Part shown: piece after piece, positions 1-8,470 of the stretch
Layout of the letters: every line of letters begins with the position of its first letter
Position numbering within the stretch: position 1 is the first letter of the stretch
Source: Haoranjiania flava
Lineage (GTDB): Bacteria; Bacteroidota; Bacteroidia; Chitinophagales; Chitinophagaceae
DNA: 64,000 nucleotides
Assembly: GCF_025631005.1 (NCBI RefSeq)
Contig: NZ_JAOTPL010000015.1
Location: 1 to 64,000, forward strand
Reading direction: 5' to 3'
Made by a program: the position numbers and the translations under genes
Notes under the pieces: generated by a model
What the model was told of the DNA's origin: nothing
The model's database searches: none
Seen by the model: only the letters and a program-made list of their open reading frames with translations

Positions 1-10
1 GTATTTTTAG

Positions 11-33
11 TTCGCCGCTTTGCGGCTGTTTTT
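11..33 (+). terminator. GC hairpin plus T-run linked to the palindromic repeats
   Basis: GCCGC-TTT-GCGGC (14-26) is followed by TGTTTTT. The same hairpin with the same flanks recurs at 8252-8271, again just before a palindromic repeat copy, so it may be part of the repeat unit and not a dedicated gene terminator. The five base-pair stem is short for a strong terminator. Confidence 0.45.
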
Positions 34-41
34 AATGGTCG

Positions 42-100
42 CATGGAATAGCCTTATTCATCCGCGGTTGGTATGCAACCTTGCTTATGGCTATTTCATG
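42..100 (+). repeat. Interspersed palindromic repeat, short type, copy A
   Basis: A 59 nt element that begins CATGGAATAGCC and ends GGCTATTTCATG, so its ends pair as a 12 bp stem with one G.T. It contains the family core CGGTTGGTAT, and in this copy GGTTG and CAACC can form an inner hairpin around a GTATG loop. The G-C version of the variable stem pair is present here, as in copy D. Confidence 0.8.
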
Positions 101-123
101 TGTATATTTTTTCTTTATGGTCA

Positions 124-183
124 CATGGAATAGCCTTTATTCATTTGCGGTTGGTATGCAACTTTGCTTATGGTTATTTCATG
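124..183 (+). repeat. Interspersed palindromic repeat, short type, copy B
   Basis: A 60 nt copy with CATGGAATAGCC at its left end and GGTTATTTCATG at its right end. The variable stem pair is G.T here (G-C in copy A). It lies 8 nt beyond the stop codon of the nucleoside transporter gene, in the presumed 3' untranslated region of that gene. Core CGGTTGGTAT is replaced only at its first flank (TGCGGTTGGTAT). Confidence 0.8.
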
Positions 184-191
184 ATGTATGT

Positions 192-1452
192 TTAATGATG
201 ATTCAATGCCGCAACTTGTTCCGGCTGATGTTTGTGCCTGAAGAATACCGCAAATAAAACGGTTACTACCAAAGCATAGGCCGCGAACAACAACCATATT
301 TCCTGCCACATTTTATCACCTCCCGGCAATGTGTAATATTTTTGAATGATCACACCGCTGAGCCAGCTGCCGAGCACAGCGCCGAAGCCGTTTGTCATCA
401 TCATAAACAATCCCTGCGCGGAAGAGCGGATCTTAGCATCCACGCTGGTTTCTACGAATAAGGAACCGGAAATATTAAAGAAGTCAAACGCCATACCGTA
501 TACAATGCACGATAAAATGATCATCCACAAACCACCTGCAGGATCGCCGTAAGCAAACAAACCAAAGCGCAATACCCATGCGATCATGCTGATGAGCATT
601 ACTTTCTTAATGCCGAATCTTTTCAGGAAAAACGGTATCGCCAGGATAAAGAGTGTTTCCGATATCTGTGAAATAGCCAGTATCACCGTTGAGCGTTCAA
701 CGATCACTGAATTGGCATATTGCGGATCTTTGGCAAAGTCTGACAGGAATGTATCGCCATACATATTTGTCAGTTGCAACGCAGCGCCCAGCAGCATGGA
801 GAACAGAAAGAACAATGCCATTTTGTAATTGCCAAACAGTTTAAAAGCATTCAGCCCCATAGCTTCTGCAAATGAAGTTTGCCCGGTGTTTTTATTTTGT
901 GGCGGGCATTTGGGCAGGGTAAATGCATAGAGGCCTAAGCCTATGGCTGCTACACCGCCTATCAGGAACTGGTTAGCCGTAGCCTTATTGTCTGTAAGAT
1001 TGGTAAACACCATCGCTATGATAAACCCGACAGTGCCCCACACGCGGATGCGCGGGAAAACTTTTACCAGGTCATAATCCCTGCTCTTTAAAACAGAGTA
1101 TGAAATGGAATTGGAAAGCGCGATCGTAGGCATGTAAAAGATCATGGCAGCAAGCATGGCGTAGAAGAACATTTGCGGATCATCAATGCGCATGATCCAG
1201 ATAAGCATTGTGCCATAGAGTATATGAAGAATACCGTATAGTTTCTCTGCATTGATAAAGCGGTCGGCAATAATGCCCGTAAGCGCGGGCATGAAAATAG
1301 AAGCAATACCCATTGTAGAGAAAACCAGCCCGAACTCAGCCACGTCCCACTGCTTATGCTGAAACCAGTAAACACCAATTGTTATCAGCCATGCCCCCCC
1401 AAACGAAAAGCTGGAAAAAACTCATTACGGTAAGACGCAGTTTAATGTTCAT
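192..1452 (-). CDS. Nucleoside:H+ symporter-family MFS transporter, frameshifted at a 7-C tract
   Basis: Inner-membrane major facilitator of the nucleoside:proton symporter type (NupG/XapB-like). The uninterrupted part (192-1343) encodes about 383 residues with many hydrophobic segments. The conserved beginning is missing from that frame but is found just upstream: from ATG at 1452 the sequence reads MNIKLRLTVMSFFQLFVWG and then shifts frame at a run of seven C on the + strand (1394-1400). With six C it would continue AWLITIGVYWFQHKQWDVAE directly into the long frame, giving a normal 419-residue protein. So the gene is either inactivated, phase-variable at the homopolymer, or carries a sequencing error. 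Substrate is assigned by family resemblance only. A palindromic repeat follows the stop codon. Confidence 0.8.
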
Positions 1453-1488
1453 ATACACGCATTTAAATGTGAAGCAATTTAATATTTT

Positions 1489-2994
1489 CTATTGATTTCT
1501 TTTAAATATTTTACACATGCTCATCCTGTACAGCTCGTTGATGTCCGGCGAAATGTTGAAGTAGATCAGCCCGGGTGCAAAAAGTATAAGAAAAGTAATC
1601 GACCTGATAAATGTGTCCATATAAAGATTGCCTGCATAAGGTATGTTACAGGTTATCAGCAGGGCTGCAATGCCCAGGGCCAGCACTATCAGCGTCTTTG
1701 GGGTGAATGGCTGCATCTTCAGGAACCTGTAGATAAATATAAACCGCAAAAGGTTGTAGCCAAACATGGTAAGCGCGCTGCCCAGCGCGGTGCCCGTCAT
1801 CCCGAACTTCTTAGTGAGTAAATAAGTGATGCCAACGGAAAAAATGATGAAGATGATATTGGTATAGAAATCTGTTTTCCAGTATTTTGAAAAACCAAGG
1901 ATAAGATTATTCAGGCCCATCATCAGGTCAAGCAGCTTGCCGATGCCGAGGATGAGGAATAATAATTTTACCGGCATAAACTCTTCGCCCATAAAGCGAA
2001 CAAGGTTGTCCAGGTTTGGAAATATCAGCCCGAAAATAAAGAGGCCTGCTGCCAGTAAGTTAATGGAGCTTTTCCGGTAAATAGTCCTGATGTTTTTTAC
2101 ATCGTTCCGCTTCCAAGACTCAGAAATGGTAGATGAGCCAATGCCCATCATGCTTCTTTGCGGCACTTCCATCACTGTCACCAGATAGGTTGGGATAGAG
2201 TAGATCAATGCTTTGCCCAGGCCCCCTTCCACTACGCTGGCTATCATCAGCAGGTCCATTGTCCGGGGTAATATCTGGAAAACACCGCCCGTGAAATGAT
2301 ACACGGTAAAGGTCAGCATCTTGGAATACAGCTTCCTGGTAACACTGCTTATCCGTGTCTGTATCTTTATCCTGCCGTCTTTGAAAACAACATAAGCCAG
2401 GTAAGCCGCCGCGGGAAAATAAATAAGCGTGTAGAGTATAAAAAATGTGTCAATGCTGATCCAGCCGAGGTAAAAAATAACGATGGCAATTAAGGCAAAA
2501 ACCCGCAACATTACCTCCTTTACAAAGTTTGAAACCACCGTTTTCTGCAGCATCCAAGCAAATGCTTCAAACAGGTTGAAGAAGATCATGGAGATGGTGA
2601 GCGGTATCACCAGCCGGAAATGCTGGATGAACAGCGCGGAGTTCCTGGAAAATTTTCTGGCAAAAAAATCTTCAAAAACAAAAATACAAATCGTTAGCAG
2701 TACAGCGCCGGCAGTGCAAACCAGGATGACAATAAACGGCAGATCATTCTGCTCTTTTTTTAAATAGGTATGATGAAACGGGTAGAACTTTATAAACGTG
2801 GTGAGCGAACCCATGGCAGCTATCACTGCGAATAAATTGCCAAAGTCCAGGAAAAGCCTGGTAAGCCCTGATTCATCTAAAGTAAAAAAACCGAATTTGG
2901 GCGTAAGCAAAACCAGGAGATTCAATGCGCCGATAGCAAAGCCGATATAAGTAAAAATGCTGGAGTAAATACTTTGCTTTCTGATAATGCCCAT
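1489..2994 (-). CDS. Polysaccharide flippase / oligosaccharide exporter (MOP superfamily)
   Basis: About 501 residues with roughly a dozen to fourteen hydrophobic segments and the layout of Wzx/RfbX-type lipid-linked oligosaccharide flippases, including a duplicated polysaccharide-synthesis C-terminal-like half. It probably moves a lipid-linked glycan across the inner membrane. The start MGIIRKQS at 2994 is chosen because upstream codons are low in hydrophobic content, run into the promoter region of the divergent gene at 3071 and are not needed for the first membrane helix (YSSIFTYIGFAIGALNLLVLL). It stands alone, without glycosyltransferase neighbours, so the glycan cannot be named. Confidence 0.8.
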   Translation of the reverse strand: MGIIRKQSIYSSIFTYIGFAIGALNLLVLLTPKFGFFTLDESGLTRLFLDFGNLFAVIAAMGSLTTFIKFYPFHHTYLKKEQNDLPFIVILVCTAGAVLLTICIFVFEDFFARKFSRNSALFIQHFRLVIPLTISMIFFNLFEAFAWMLQKTVVSNFVKEVMLRVFALIAIVIFYLGWISIDTFFILYTLIYFPAAAYLAYVVFKDGRIKIQTRISSVTRKLYSKMLTFTVYHFTGGVFQILPRTMDLLMIASVVEGGLGKALIYSIPTYLVTVMEVPQRSMMGIGSSTISESWKRNDVKNIRTIYRKSSINLLAAGLFIFGLIFPNLDNLVRFMGEEFMPVKLLFLILGIGKLLDLMMGLNNLILGFSKYWKTDFYTNIIFIIFSVGITYLLTKKFGMTGTALGSALTMFGYNLLRFIFIYRFLKMQPFTPKTLIVLALGIAALLITCNIPYAGNLYMDTFIRSITFLILFAPGLIYFNISPDINELYRMSMCKIFKRNQ

Positions 2995-3058
2995 GAGTGC
3001 CTGTTGCTTTCGTAGAAACAAATGTAAGAACAAATAGTTATTACCTGCCAATAATTTA

Positions 3059-3066
3059 TATTTTTG
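3059..3066 (+). promoter_or_regulatory. -7 box just before the TIGR02757 gene
   Basis: TATTTTTG matches the Bacteroidota -7 consensus TAnnTTTG and ends 4 nt before the ATG at 3071. If used, the transcript would be leaderless or nearly so. No clear TTTG -33 element is visible at the right spacing. Confidence 0.4.
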
Positions 3067-3070
3067 ACAG

Positions 3071-3841
3071 ATGGATATTAAGGATTTCCTGGACAGGAAA
3101 ACGGCGCAGTACAACCAGCCCGCTTTTATTGAGCAAGACCCCGTCTGCATCCCGCACCTGTTTTCTCAAAAGCAGGATATAGAAATTGCAGGCCTGTTTG
3201 CTGCGGTATTTGCCTGGGGCAACCGCACCATCATCATCAATAAGTCAAAAGAGCTGATGCAACTGATGGACCATGCGCCTTACGATTTTATTGTAAACCA
3301 CCAGGAAAGGGACCTGGCGCGCATGCTGCATTTCAAGCACCGCACATTCAACCCTACAGACCTGCTGTACTTTATTGCGTTGCTGCAACAGCATTATACA
3401 AGGCATTCATCCCTGGAAGCCGCATTTCTGCCGCCGGATTACAGCAAAGAAGATTTCAGCGCCAGGGAGGGGCTTATTTACTTTCACCATTATTTTTTCT
3501 CCCTGGAAGATGCCCCTCAGCGCACCAGGAAGCATATTTCCACGCCGCTGAATAACTCTACCTGCAAACGGCTTAACATGTTTCTGCGGTGGATGGTAAG
3601 AAAGGATAACTGCGGCGTAGACTTTGGCATCTGGCAAAACATTGCCCCCGGAGACCTGCTCTGCCCGATAGACCTGCACGTAGCCAGGGTTGCCAAAAAA
3701 CTGGGCCTGCTGCACAGGAAACAGACCGATTTCAATGCCTGCCTGGAGCTTACGCAACACCTGCGCACCTTTGATCCGGAAGACCCTGCCAAATACGACT
3801 ATGCACTGTTCGGGCTGGGTGTGGTGGAGAAGTATTATTGA
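3071..3841 (+). CDS. TIGR02757 family (DUF2400-like) protein
   Basis: A 256-residue soluble protein matching the TIGR02757/DUF2400 family in overall shape and in the C-terminal region around residues 175-250, where DNCGVDFGIW, CPIDLHVARVAKKLGL and FDPEDPAKYDYALFGLGV are seen. That C-terminal part resembles helix-hairpin-helix DNA-glycosylase folds, but no experimentally defined function is known to me. No signal peptide or membrane segment. It diverges from the flippase gene and sits upstream of the AspT-like transporter gene, which has its own promoter. Confidence 0.8.
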   Translation: MDIKDFLDRKTAQYNQPAFIEQDPVCIPHLFSQKQDIEIAGLFAAVFAWGNRTIIINKSKELMQLMDHAPYDFIVNHQERDLARMLHFKHRTFNPTDLLYFIALLQQHYTRHSSLEAAFLPPDYSKEDFSAREGLIYFHHYFFSLEDAPQRTRKHISTPLNNSTCKRLNMFLRWMVRKDNCGVDFGIWQNIAPGDLLCPIDLHVARVAKKLGLLHRKQTDFNACLELTQHLRTFDPEDPAKYDYALFGLGVVEKYY

Positions 3842-3874
3842 TGTTTTAGTCCAAAACACGATAAATATCATATT

Positions 3875-3901
3875 TTGTTAGTTTTTTAGGGTATACCTTT
3901 G
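3875..3901 (+). promoter_or_regulatory. Promoter of the AspT-like transporter gene
   Basis: TTG (3875-3877, within TTTTG) and TACCTTTG (3894-3901) are separated by 16 nt, a good match to the Bacteroidota -33/-7 pattern. The -7 box overlaps an apparent upstream TTG start at 3899, which argues for the ATG at 3923 as the real start. Confidence 0.65.
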
Positions 3902-3922
3902 CGGTTCAAATTTAAACATCAA

Positions 3923-5590
3923 ATGAACTGGATAATTGATCTCTTCAACAACCATGAAAGTGTGGCGTACACGGTTATTATTTTTGCTATCACCATTGCC
4001 ATTGGGGTGGCATTGGGCAAGGTGAAAATATTCGGCGTTTCTCTGGGAATTACCTTCGTTTTGTTCACCGGCATTGCCATATCGCACTTTGGTTTCACGG
4101 TAAATCCGGAAGTTCAGCATTTTATAAAAGAATTTGGCTTAATATTATTTGTGTATACCATCGGGTTACAGGTAGGGCCGGGTTTTTTTGCCTCGTTTAA
4201 GAGAGAAGGCCTTAAGCTGAACTTCATAGCGCTTATCATCATCCTTACAGGTGTAACTGTTGTTATCTGCCTGCACTATTTTGCCAATACAGACATTGTA
4301 ACGCTGGTAGGCATCATGTCGGGAGCGGTTACCAATACACCGGGGCTGGGCGCTGCACAGCAGACAGTTGCCGAGATCAGGCCGGAGCTGGGCGTGAACC
4401 TGCCTACAGGTTATGCCATCGCTTACCCCTTTGGCGTGGTAGGCATTATACTGGTAATGTTGCTGTTCAGAACTGTGTTCAGGGTAAATGTAAATGCCGA
4501 AGCAAGGCTGAATGCCTGGAAAAGAGCTGCCAATACATCTTCTTTTAAAAGAATAACTTTGGAAGTGAAGAACCCCAACCTGTTTGGTAAAGAACTCGGT
4601 GTATTGTGGAAAACATTGGATTTTAACTTTATAGTCTCCCGTATTTTCCAGGGAGAAGAGATCCGCACGGCGCGCAAAGAGATGATCATGAATGAAGGCG
4701 ATATACTCCTTGTGATTGCCAGTTCTGAAAATATTGAAAAGGTAAAAAACCTGGTAGGTACCGAAAGCGATTTTGAAATGCTGGGTGATAAGCACAATTC
4801 CAAAAACGTTGTTTCAAGAAGAATAAACGTTTCCCAGCCAAAAGCTTACAGCCGTACATTGGGCAACCTACACATCATACCGCGCTACAACGTAACCATA
4901 TCAAGGGTATACAGGGCAGGCATTGAGTTTATCCCGAATGCGAATACCAAGCTGCAATTCGGTGATACGCTTACTGTCATTGGCGAAGAAAAAAATATTG
5001 ATGCACTTGCTGCAGACTTTGGCAATAAAAAGAGCCTGCGTACGCCGCATATTGCCGAATTATTCCTGGGCATCACATTGGGTGTACTGGTAGGAAGCAT
5101 ACCATTAAGCATACCGGGTGTACCCGTACCCATAAAGTTAGGCCTGGCCGGCGGCCCGTTGATCGTGGCGATACTTATCAGCCGTTTTGGAGGCAAGTTC
5201 TCTGTAACGCATTATGTATCTCAAAGCGCTAACTTAATGGTGCGCGAGATCGGTATTGTGCTCTTCCTGGCTGCTGTAGGATTGGGGGCGGGCGCCAATT
5301 TCGTAAGAACCCTTACGGAAGGAGACGGGCTTATCTGGCTGCTGATGGGCATTGGCATTACCCTGATTCCTTTACTTACTGGCGGGTTGATTGCACGTAT
5401 CGTTTACAAGCTCGACTTCCTGGAGATATGCGGTGTGTTGGCAGGAGCTTCTACTGATCCGCCTGCACTGGCATTTGCACACCAGACAACGAATTCAGAC
5501 AGCCCTGCGCTTACTTACGCTGCAGTTTATCCTTTTACAACACTTATGCGTATTCTGATGGCCCAGCTACTGATATTGTTGTTTATTTAA
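3923..5590 (+). CDS. AspT/YidE/YbjL-family transporter with TrkA-C domains
   Basis: About 555 residues. Two homologous membrane halves (roughly residues 15-190 and 375-550) flank a cytoplasmic segment with two TrkA-C (RCK-C)-like domains (about 200-365), the architecture of the aspartate:alanine exchanger family. Each half has the family signature region, GAVTNTPGLGAAQQ in the first and GASTDPPALAFAH in the second. The family includes the aspartate:alanine antiporter of lactobacilli, but most members have unknown substrates, so substrate is left open. The start at 3923 (MNWIIDLFNN) is chosen because the promoter covers the upstream alternative. Transcription likely ends at the hairpin at 5615. 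Confidence 0.88.
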   Translation: MNWIIDLFNNHESVAYTVIIFAITIAIGVALGKVKIFGVSLGITFVLFTGIAISHFGFTVNPEVQHFIKEFGLILFVYTIGLQVGPGFFASFKREGLKLNFIALIIILTGVTVVICLHYFANTDIVTLVGIMSGAVTNTPGLGAAQQTVAEIRPELGVNLPTGYAIAYPFGVVGIILVMLLFRTVFRVNVNAEARLNAWKRAANTSSFKRITLEVKNPNLFGKELGVLWKTLDFNFIVSRIFQGEEIRTARKEMIMNEGDILLVIASSENIEKVKNLVGTESDFEMLGDKHNSKNVVSRRINVSQPKAYSRTLGNLHIIPRYNVTISRVYRAGIEFIPNANTKLQFGDTLTVIGEEKNIDALAADFGNKKSLRTPHIAELFLGITLGVLVGSIPLSIPGVPVPIKLGLAGGPLIVAILISRFGGKFSVTHYVSQSANLMVREIGIVLFLAAVGLGAGANFVRTLTEGDGLIWLLMGIGITLIPLLTGGLIARIVYKLDFLEICGVLAGASTDPPALAFAHQTTNSDSPALTYAAVYPFTTLMRILMAQLLILLFI

Positions 5591-5614
5591 AGTCATATAA
5601 ATATAGGTTGAATC

Positions 5615-5640
5615 TGCCGGCTTATGCCGGCAATTTTATT
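5615..5640. terminator. Bidirectional terminator between convergent genes
   Basis: TGCCGGC-TTAT-GCCGGCA (5615-5632) is a perfect 7 bp stem followed on the + strand by ATTTTATT. It overlaps the stop codon of the minus-strand CNNM-like gene and separates it from the AspT-like gene. Confidence 0.7.
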
Positions 5641-6928
5641 CTTGCTCTTCCGCTTCTTTTAAAGACACCAGTATTTTATCAATACGCAGCCCGTCAAGGT
5701 CAAGTACTTCAAAGTCGTAATTGTCCCAGCTGATCTTTTCGCCGGCCTGCGGCAGGTAGTTCAGTTGTTCCAGGATAAAGCCGCCCAGCGTATTGAAAGA
5801 ACCTTTCGGCGCTCTTTGCTCAGGTATATCAAACTCTTGAAGGAATACAAAGAAGGGAAGTTGTCCGTCTGCCAGCCAGCTGCCGTCCTTGCGCTGAACG
5901 ATTTTGTATTCGTCCATATCTTCTTCCGTATCGGTATTTATCAGCGTATCGAGCGCATCGTCAATACTAATCATTCCCTGGATGGAGCCATACTCATCGG
6001 CAACAATGGCATGGTGTGTTTTCTTCTCTTTAAACTTATCCAATACTTTATACACGGGCAATGTTTCTGCCACGATCAGGGCGGGCCTGATGTATTCAGC
6101 CAGGTTAAAGCTTTCATTGCTGATGCTTTTCGGGAAAATATCTTTCAGGCGTACAATGCCTTTGAGATCGTCTAACTCTTTATCACTAACCGGGTATACG
6201 GAATGCAGTTTTTCTCTTGCTTTTTGTTTAATGGAATCCAGGCTGTCATTGATATCTACCCAAACGATATCTTTCTTCGGCGTCATCAGCTCGCTTACTT
6301 TCCTGTCGCCCAGGAAAAACACGCGGTCAATAATGCTTTGTTCTATTTCCTGTATGTCGCCATGCTCTGCGCCGAGTTTGATCATAGCCTTTACTTCTTC
6401 CTCGCTCACACTGTTGTCTTGCTTGTTTTTCAGCCCCAGGATCTTCAGCATCACCTCATTGGTGCCGGTCAGCAACCAGATAAAAGGTTTGGCGGCTTTG
6501 GCTATGAAGTTCATGGGAAACGCTACCACTGCAGATATTTTCTCCGGGAACAGCATACCTATTCTTTTGGGCAGCAGTTCTCCAAACACAATGCTCAGGT
6601 AGGTAACCATGATTAGTATTAATACTGATGAGACACTGGCTGCATAAGGCCTGAGTGCATCTATACGCTCAATCACCGGCTGCACATAGCGCGACAGTTT
6701 CTCACCACTCAGCATACCTGTAAGCAGGCCGATGAGTGTAATGCCAATTTGCACCGTAGATAAAAAGCTGTTGGGGTTAGCTGCCAGCTCCAGCGCTTTC
6801 CTGGATTTTACACTTCCCTTTTTTGCCTTGCTCTCCAGTTTAAATTTCCTGGAAGATATAAGCGCTACTTCGCTCATAGAAAATATGCCATTCAGTAAGA
6901 TCAATAAAAATATGATAATGAATTCCAT
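5636..6928 (-). CDS. CNNM/CorC-like hemolysin-family transporter (DUF21-CBS-CorC_HlyC)
   Basis: About 430 residues in the order DUF21 membrane domain (residues 1-180, starting MEFIIIFLLILLNGIFSMSE), CBS-domain pair (about 200-325) and a C-terminal CorC_HlyC domain (about 345-425). Families of this build are linked to divalent cation, often Mg2+, efflux; the hemolysin name is historical. The start at 6928 puts the first hydrophobic helix at the N terminus; an in-frame upstream codon would add 13 residues without support. The gene is monocistronic and faces the AspT-like gene across a shared terminator. Confidence 0.88.
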   Translation of the reverse strand: MEFIIIFLLILLNGIFSMSEVALISSRKFKLESKAKKGSVKSRKALELAANPNSFLSTVQIGITLIGLLTGMLSGEKLSRYVQPVIERIDALRPYAASVSSVLILIMVTYLSIVFGELLPKRIGMLFPEKISAVVAFPMNFIAKAAKPFIWLLTGTNEVMLKILGLKNKQDNSVSEEEVKAMIKLGAEHGDIQEIEQSIIDRVFFLGDRKVSELMTPKKDIVWVDINDSLDSIKQKAREKLHSVYPVSDKELDDLKGIVRLKDIFPKSISNESFNLAEYIRPALIVAETLPVYKVLDKFKEKKTHHAIVADEYGSIQGMISIDDALDTLINTDTEEDMDEYKIVQRKDGSWLADGQLPFFVFLQEFDIPEQRAPKGSFNTLGGFILEQLNYLPQAGEKISWDNYDFEVLDLDGLRIDKILVSLKEAEEQE

Positions 6929-6983
6929 AAGTATAGGTTTACTTTCAAGTACAACCAACCATTTCAAAAATCATTCCTCAATA

Positions 6984-7014
6984 AAAATAAAAAAAGCTGC
7001 TCCGCGGGAACAGC
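6984..7014 (-). terminator. ssb terminator
   Basis: On the minus strand GCTGTTCCCGCGGAGCAGC folds with one mismatch and is followed by a run of seven T. It lies 26 nt beyond the ssb stop. Confidence 0.7.
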
Positions 7015-7039
7015 CTGTATACATACTTCTGGTAAGTTT

Positions 7040-7450
7040 TTAGAAGGGCAGATCATCTTCCACCGGATCACCGTTGGAGATAGATCCGGCCATATTGCCT
7101 CCGTTGGGCGGTGTACTCTCATTCCCGGAACCACTCTTCGACCCCAGCAACTGCACATTCTGTACGCGAAGCGAAAGGGAAGCGCCCTGCTTGCCTTCCT
7201 GGTTTTGATACACCCGCACATCGGGCCCGCCTTCTACGTACACCTGCGTACCCTTTTTCAGGTAAGGAGCAATGGCGGTCTTGTCTGACCAATAGGCGCA
7301 ATCCACCCACACTGTTCTCTCTTTTTGTTCGCCTGTACTATCTTTAAATCTTTCTGTATGTGCAACGCTGAAATTTATTACATTGCGGCCATTGACGTTG
7401 TTTACAACAGCATCGCGGCCCAGGTTTCCAATGACTTGTAGCTTAATCAT
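7040..7450 (-). CDS. ssb: Single-stranded DNA-binding protein
   Basis: A 136-residue SSB. The N-terminal OB-fold (about 1-105) has the typical beginning MIKLQVIGNLGRDA and the VWVDCAYWSDKTA and GTQVYVEG segments. A Gly/Ser/Pro-rich linker follows, and the protein ends in the acidic tip DDLPF, which in this family recruits replication and repair partners. Length is on the short side of the usual range but complete. It coats ssDNA during replication, recombination and repair. Its own terminator follows. Confidence 0.95.
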   Translation of the reverse strand: MIKLQVIGNLGRDAVVNNVNGRNVINFSVAHTERFKDSTGEQKERTVWVDCAYWSDKTAIAPYLKKGTQVYVEGGPDVRVYQNQEGKQGASLSLRVQNVQLLGSKSGSGNESTPPNGGNMAGSISNGDPVEDDLPF

Positions 7451-7556
7451 AATGCTTAGTTTTGTAATGTTTACAGCAAATTACATATAAAAAATTAAAA
7501 TTCAAAAAAAACTTAACTTTTTTTGCTGCATGTAAGTTTCTGTCTTACACGGTTAA

Positions 7557-8144
7557 TTATAGTGACCCGGGATTGTCGCGCATTTGTTTCAGCTTGCCGG
7601 AAGGCAGATGAATTTTAAAGCCCAGGTTCAGGCCGAGCCCGCTTTTGGCGCCATCGCCAAAATTGCCATTGTATTTTACCAAAGTTTCCAAGGCTACATT
7701 TGGTGTGATGAAATAAGCATAACCGGGCCCAAAGCCAATATTCAAGCCAATTGCATTGCCGGTAGAGCCTGCAATACCTGCGTTGGCTTCCGCGAAAAAC
7801 CTGCCGTGGTTCAATAAATTGTTGATGCCTTTTTCACCGGGGTTAAAATAGTACCTTCCGAACCCGTTGATGGCATAATTAAAAATATTATTGCCTTTAC
7901 TGCTGCCTGAAACGCGTGCAGTTTGATAGCCGAGATTGAACAGGCCGCCGATGGCTATATTATCTTCAATAAAGTAGCCCACCTGCGGAGAAAGGTTGAT
8001 GCTGAAAGAATTACCACTGCCAAAACCAAAATCAATGTTGGCAAGTTGTGCGCCGATGAGCACATTTCCTTCTTCAAGCTGTGCCTTTGAAACGCCGATG
8101 CTGCATGCAAAAAGCAGCGCAGAGGCAAAGAGTATTTTTTTCAT
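7557..8144 (-). CDS. Small outer-membrane beta-barrel protein
   Basis: A 195-residue protein with a Sec signal peptide (MKKILFASALLFACSIGVSKAQ). The mature part alternates short amphipathic strands with glycine- and asparagine-rich turns (for example GGLFNLGYQTARVSG and GINIGFGPGYAYFITPNVALE-like stretches), typical of eight-strand barrels annotated in Bacteroidota as porin-family or outer membrane beta-barrel proteins. No substrate or partner can be named. The array of palindromic repeats at 8175-8546 begins 30 nt upstream of its start codon, so the repeats would lie in or next to its promoter region. Confidence 0.75.
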   Translation of the reverse strand: MKKILFASALLFACSIGVSKAQLEEGNVLIGAQLANIDFGFGSGNSFSINLSPQVGYFIEDNIAIGGLFNLGYQTARVSGSSKGNNIFNYAINGFGRYYFNPGEKGINNLLNHGRFFAEANAGIAGSTGNAIGLNIGFGPGYAYFITPNVALETLVKYNGNFGDGAKSGLGLNLGFKIHLPSGKLKQMRDNPGSL

Positions 8145-8174
8145 GTGTATATATTTTATTTTTCTTTATGGTCA

Positions 8175-8234
8175 CATGGAATAGCCTTTATTCATTCGCG
8201 GTTGGTATGCAACTTTGTTTATGGTTATTTCATG
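8175..8234 (+). repeat. Interspersed palindromic repeat, short type, copy C
   Basis: A 60 nt copy with stem arms CATGGAATAGCC and GGTTATTTCATG (variable pair G.T) and core GCGGTTGGTATGCAAC. It is the first of four copies in a head-to-tail array. Flanking sequence TTTCTTTATGGTCA matches the left flank of copy B. Confidence 0.8.
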
Positions 8235-8249
8235 TGTATATTTGTTAGT

Positions 8250-8271
8250 TCGCCGCTTTGCGGCTGTTTTT
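8250..8271 (+). terminator. GC hairpin plus T-run between repeat copies C and D
   Basis: GCCGC-TTT-GCGGC (8252-8264) followed by TGTTTTT. It is identical to the hairpin at 11-33 and lies in the same place relative to the next repeat copy. Confidence 0.45.
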
Positions 8272-8279
8272 AATGGTCA

Positions 8280-8339
8280 CATGGAATAGCCTTTATTCAT
8301 CAACGGTTGGTATGCAACTTTGCTTATGGCTATTTCATG
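8280..8339 (+). repeat. Interspersed palindromic repeat, short type, copy D
   Basis: A 60 nt copy in which the outer stem extends to 14 bp (CACATGGAATAGCC with GGCTATTTCATGTG). The variable pair is G-C. The upstream hairpin plus this copy closely matches positions 11-100, so the hairpin-repeat pair behaves as a unit. Confidence 0.8.
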
Positions 8340-8368
8340 TGTTAATATTTAATTTTTTCTGTTTGCCA

Positions 8369-8445
8369 CATGGAATAACCAAAACCTTAATCTTTATTAT
8401 CATCCTCGGTTGGTAAAGATTCCTAATCTTTATGGTTATTTCATG
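8369..8445 (+). repeat. Interspersed palindromic repeat, long type, copy E
   Basis: A 77 nt copy with stem arms CATGGAATAACC and GGTTATTTCATG (variable pair A-T). Inside lies a perfect second inverted repeat, AATCTTTA and TAAAGATT, bracketing the core TCGGTTGG. The different length and inner stem mark a second subtype. Confidence 0.8.
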
Positions 8446-8470
8446 TCGATTTTATTTTTCTTTATGGTCA

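Noticed and set aside
42..183. CRISPR array formed by the CATGGAATA repeats
   Set aside because: Copies are 60-77 nt, imperfect, internally palindromic and not separated by uniform unique spacers; no cas genes are present.
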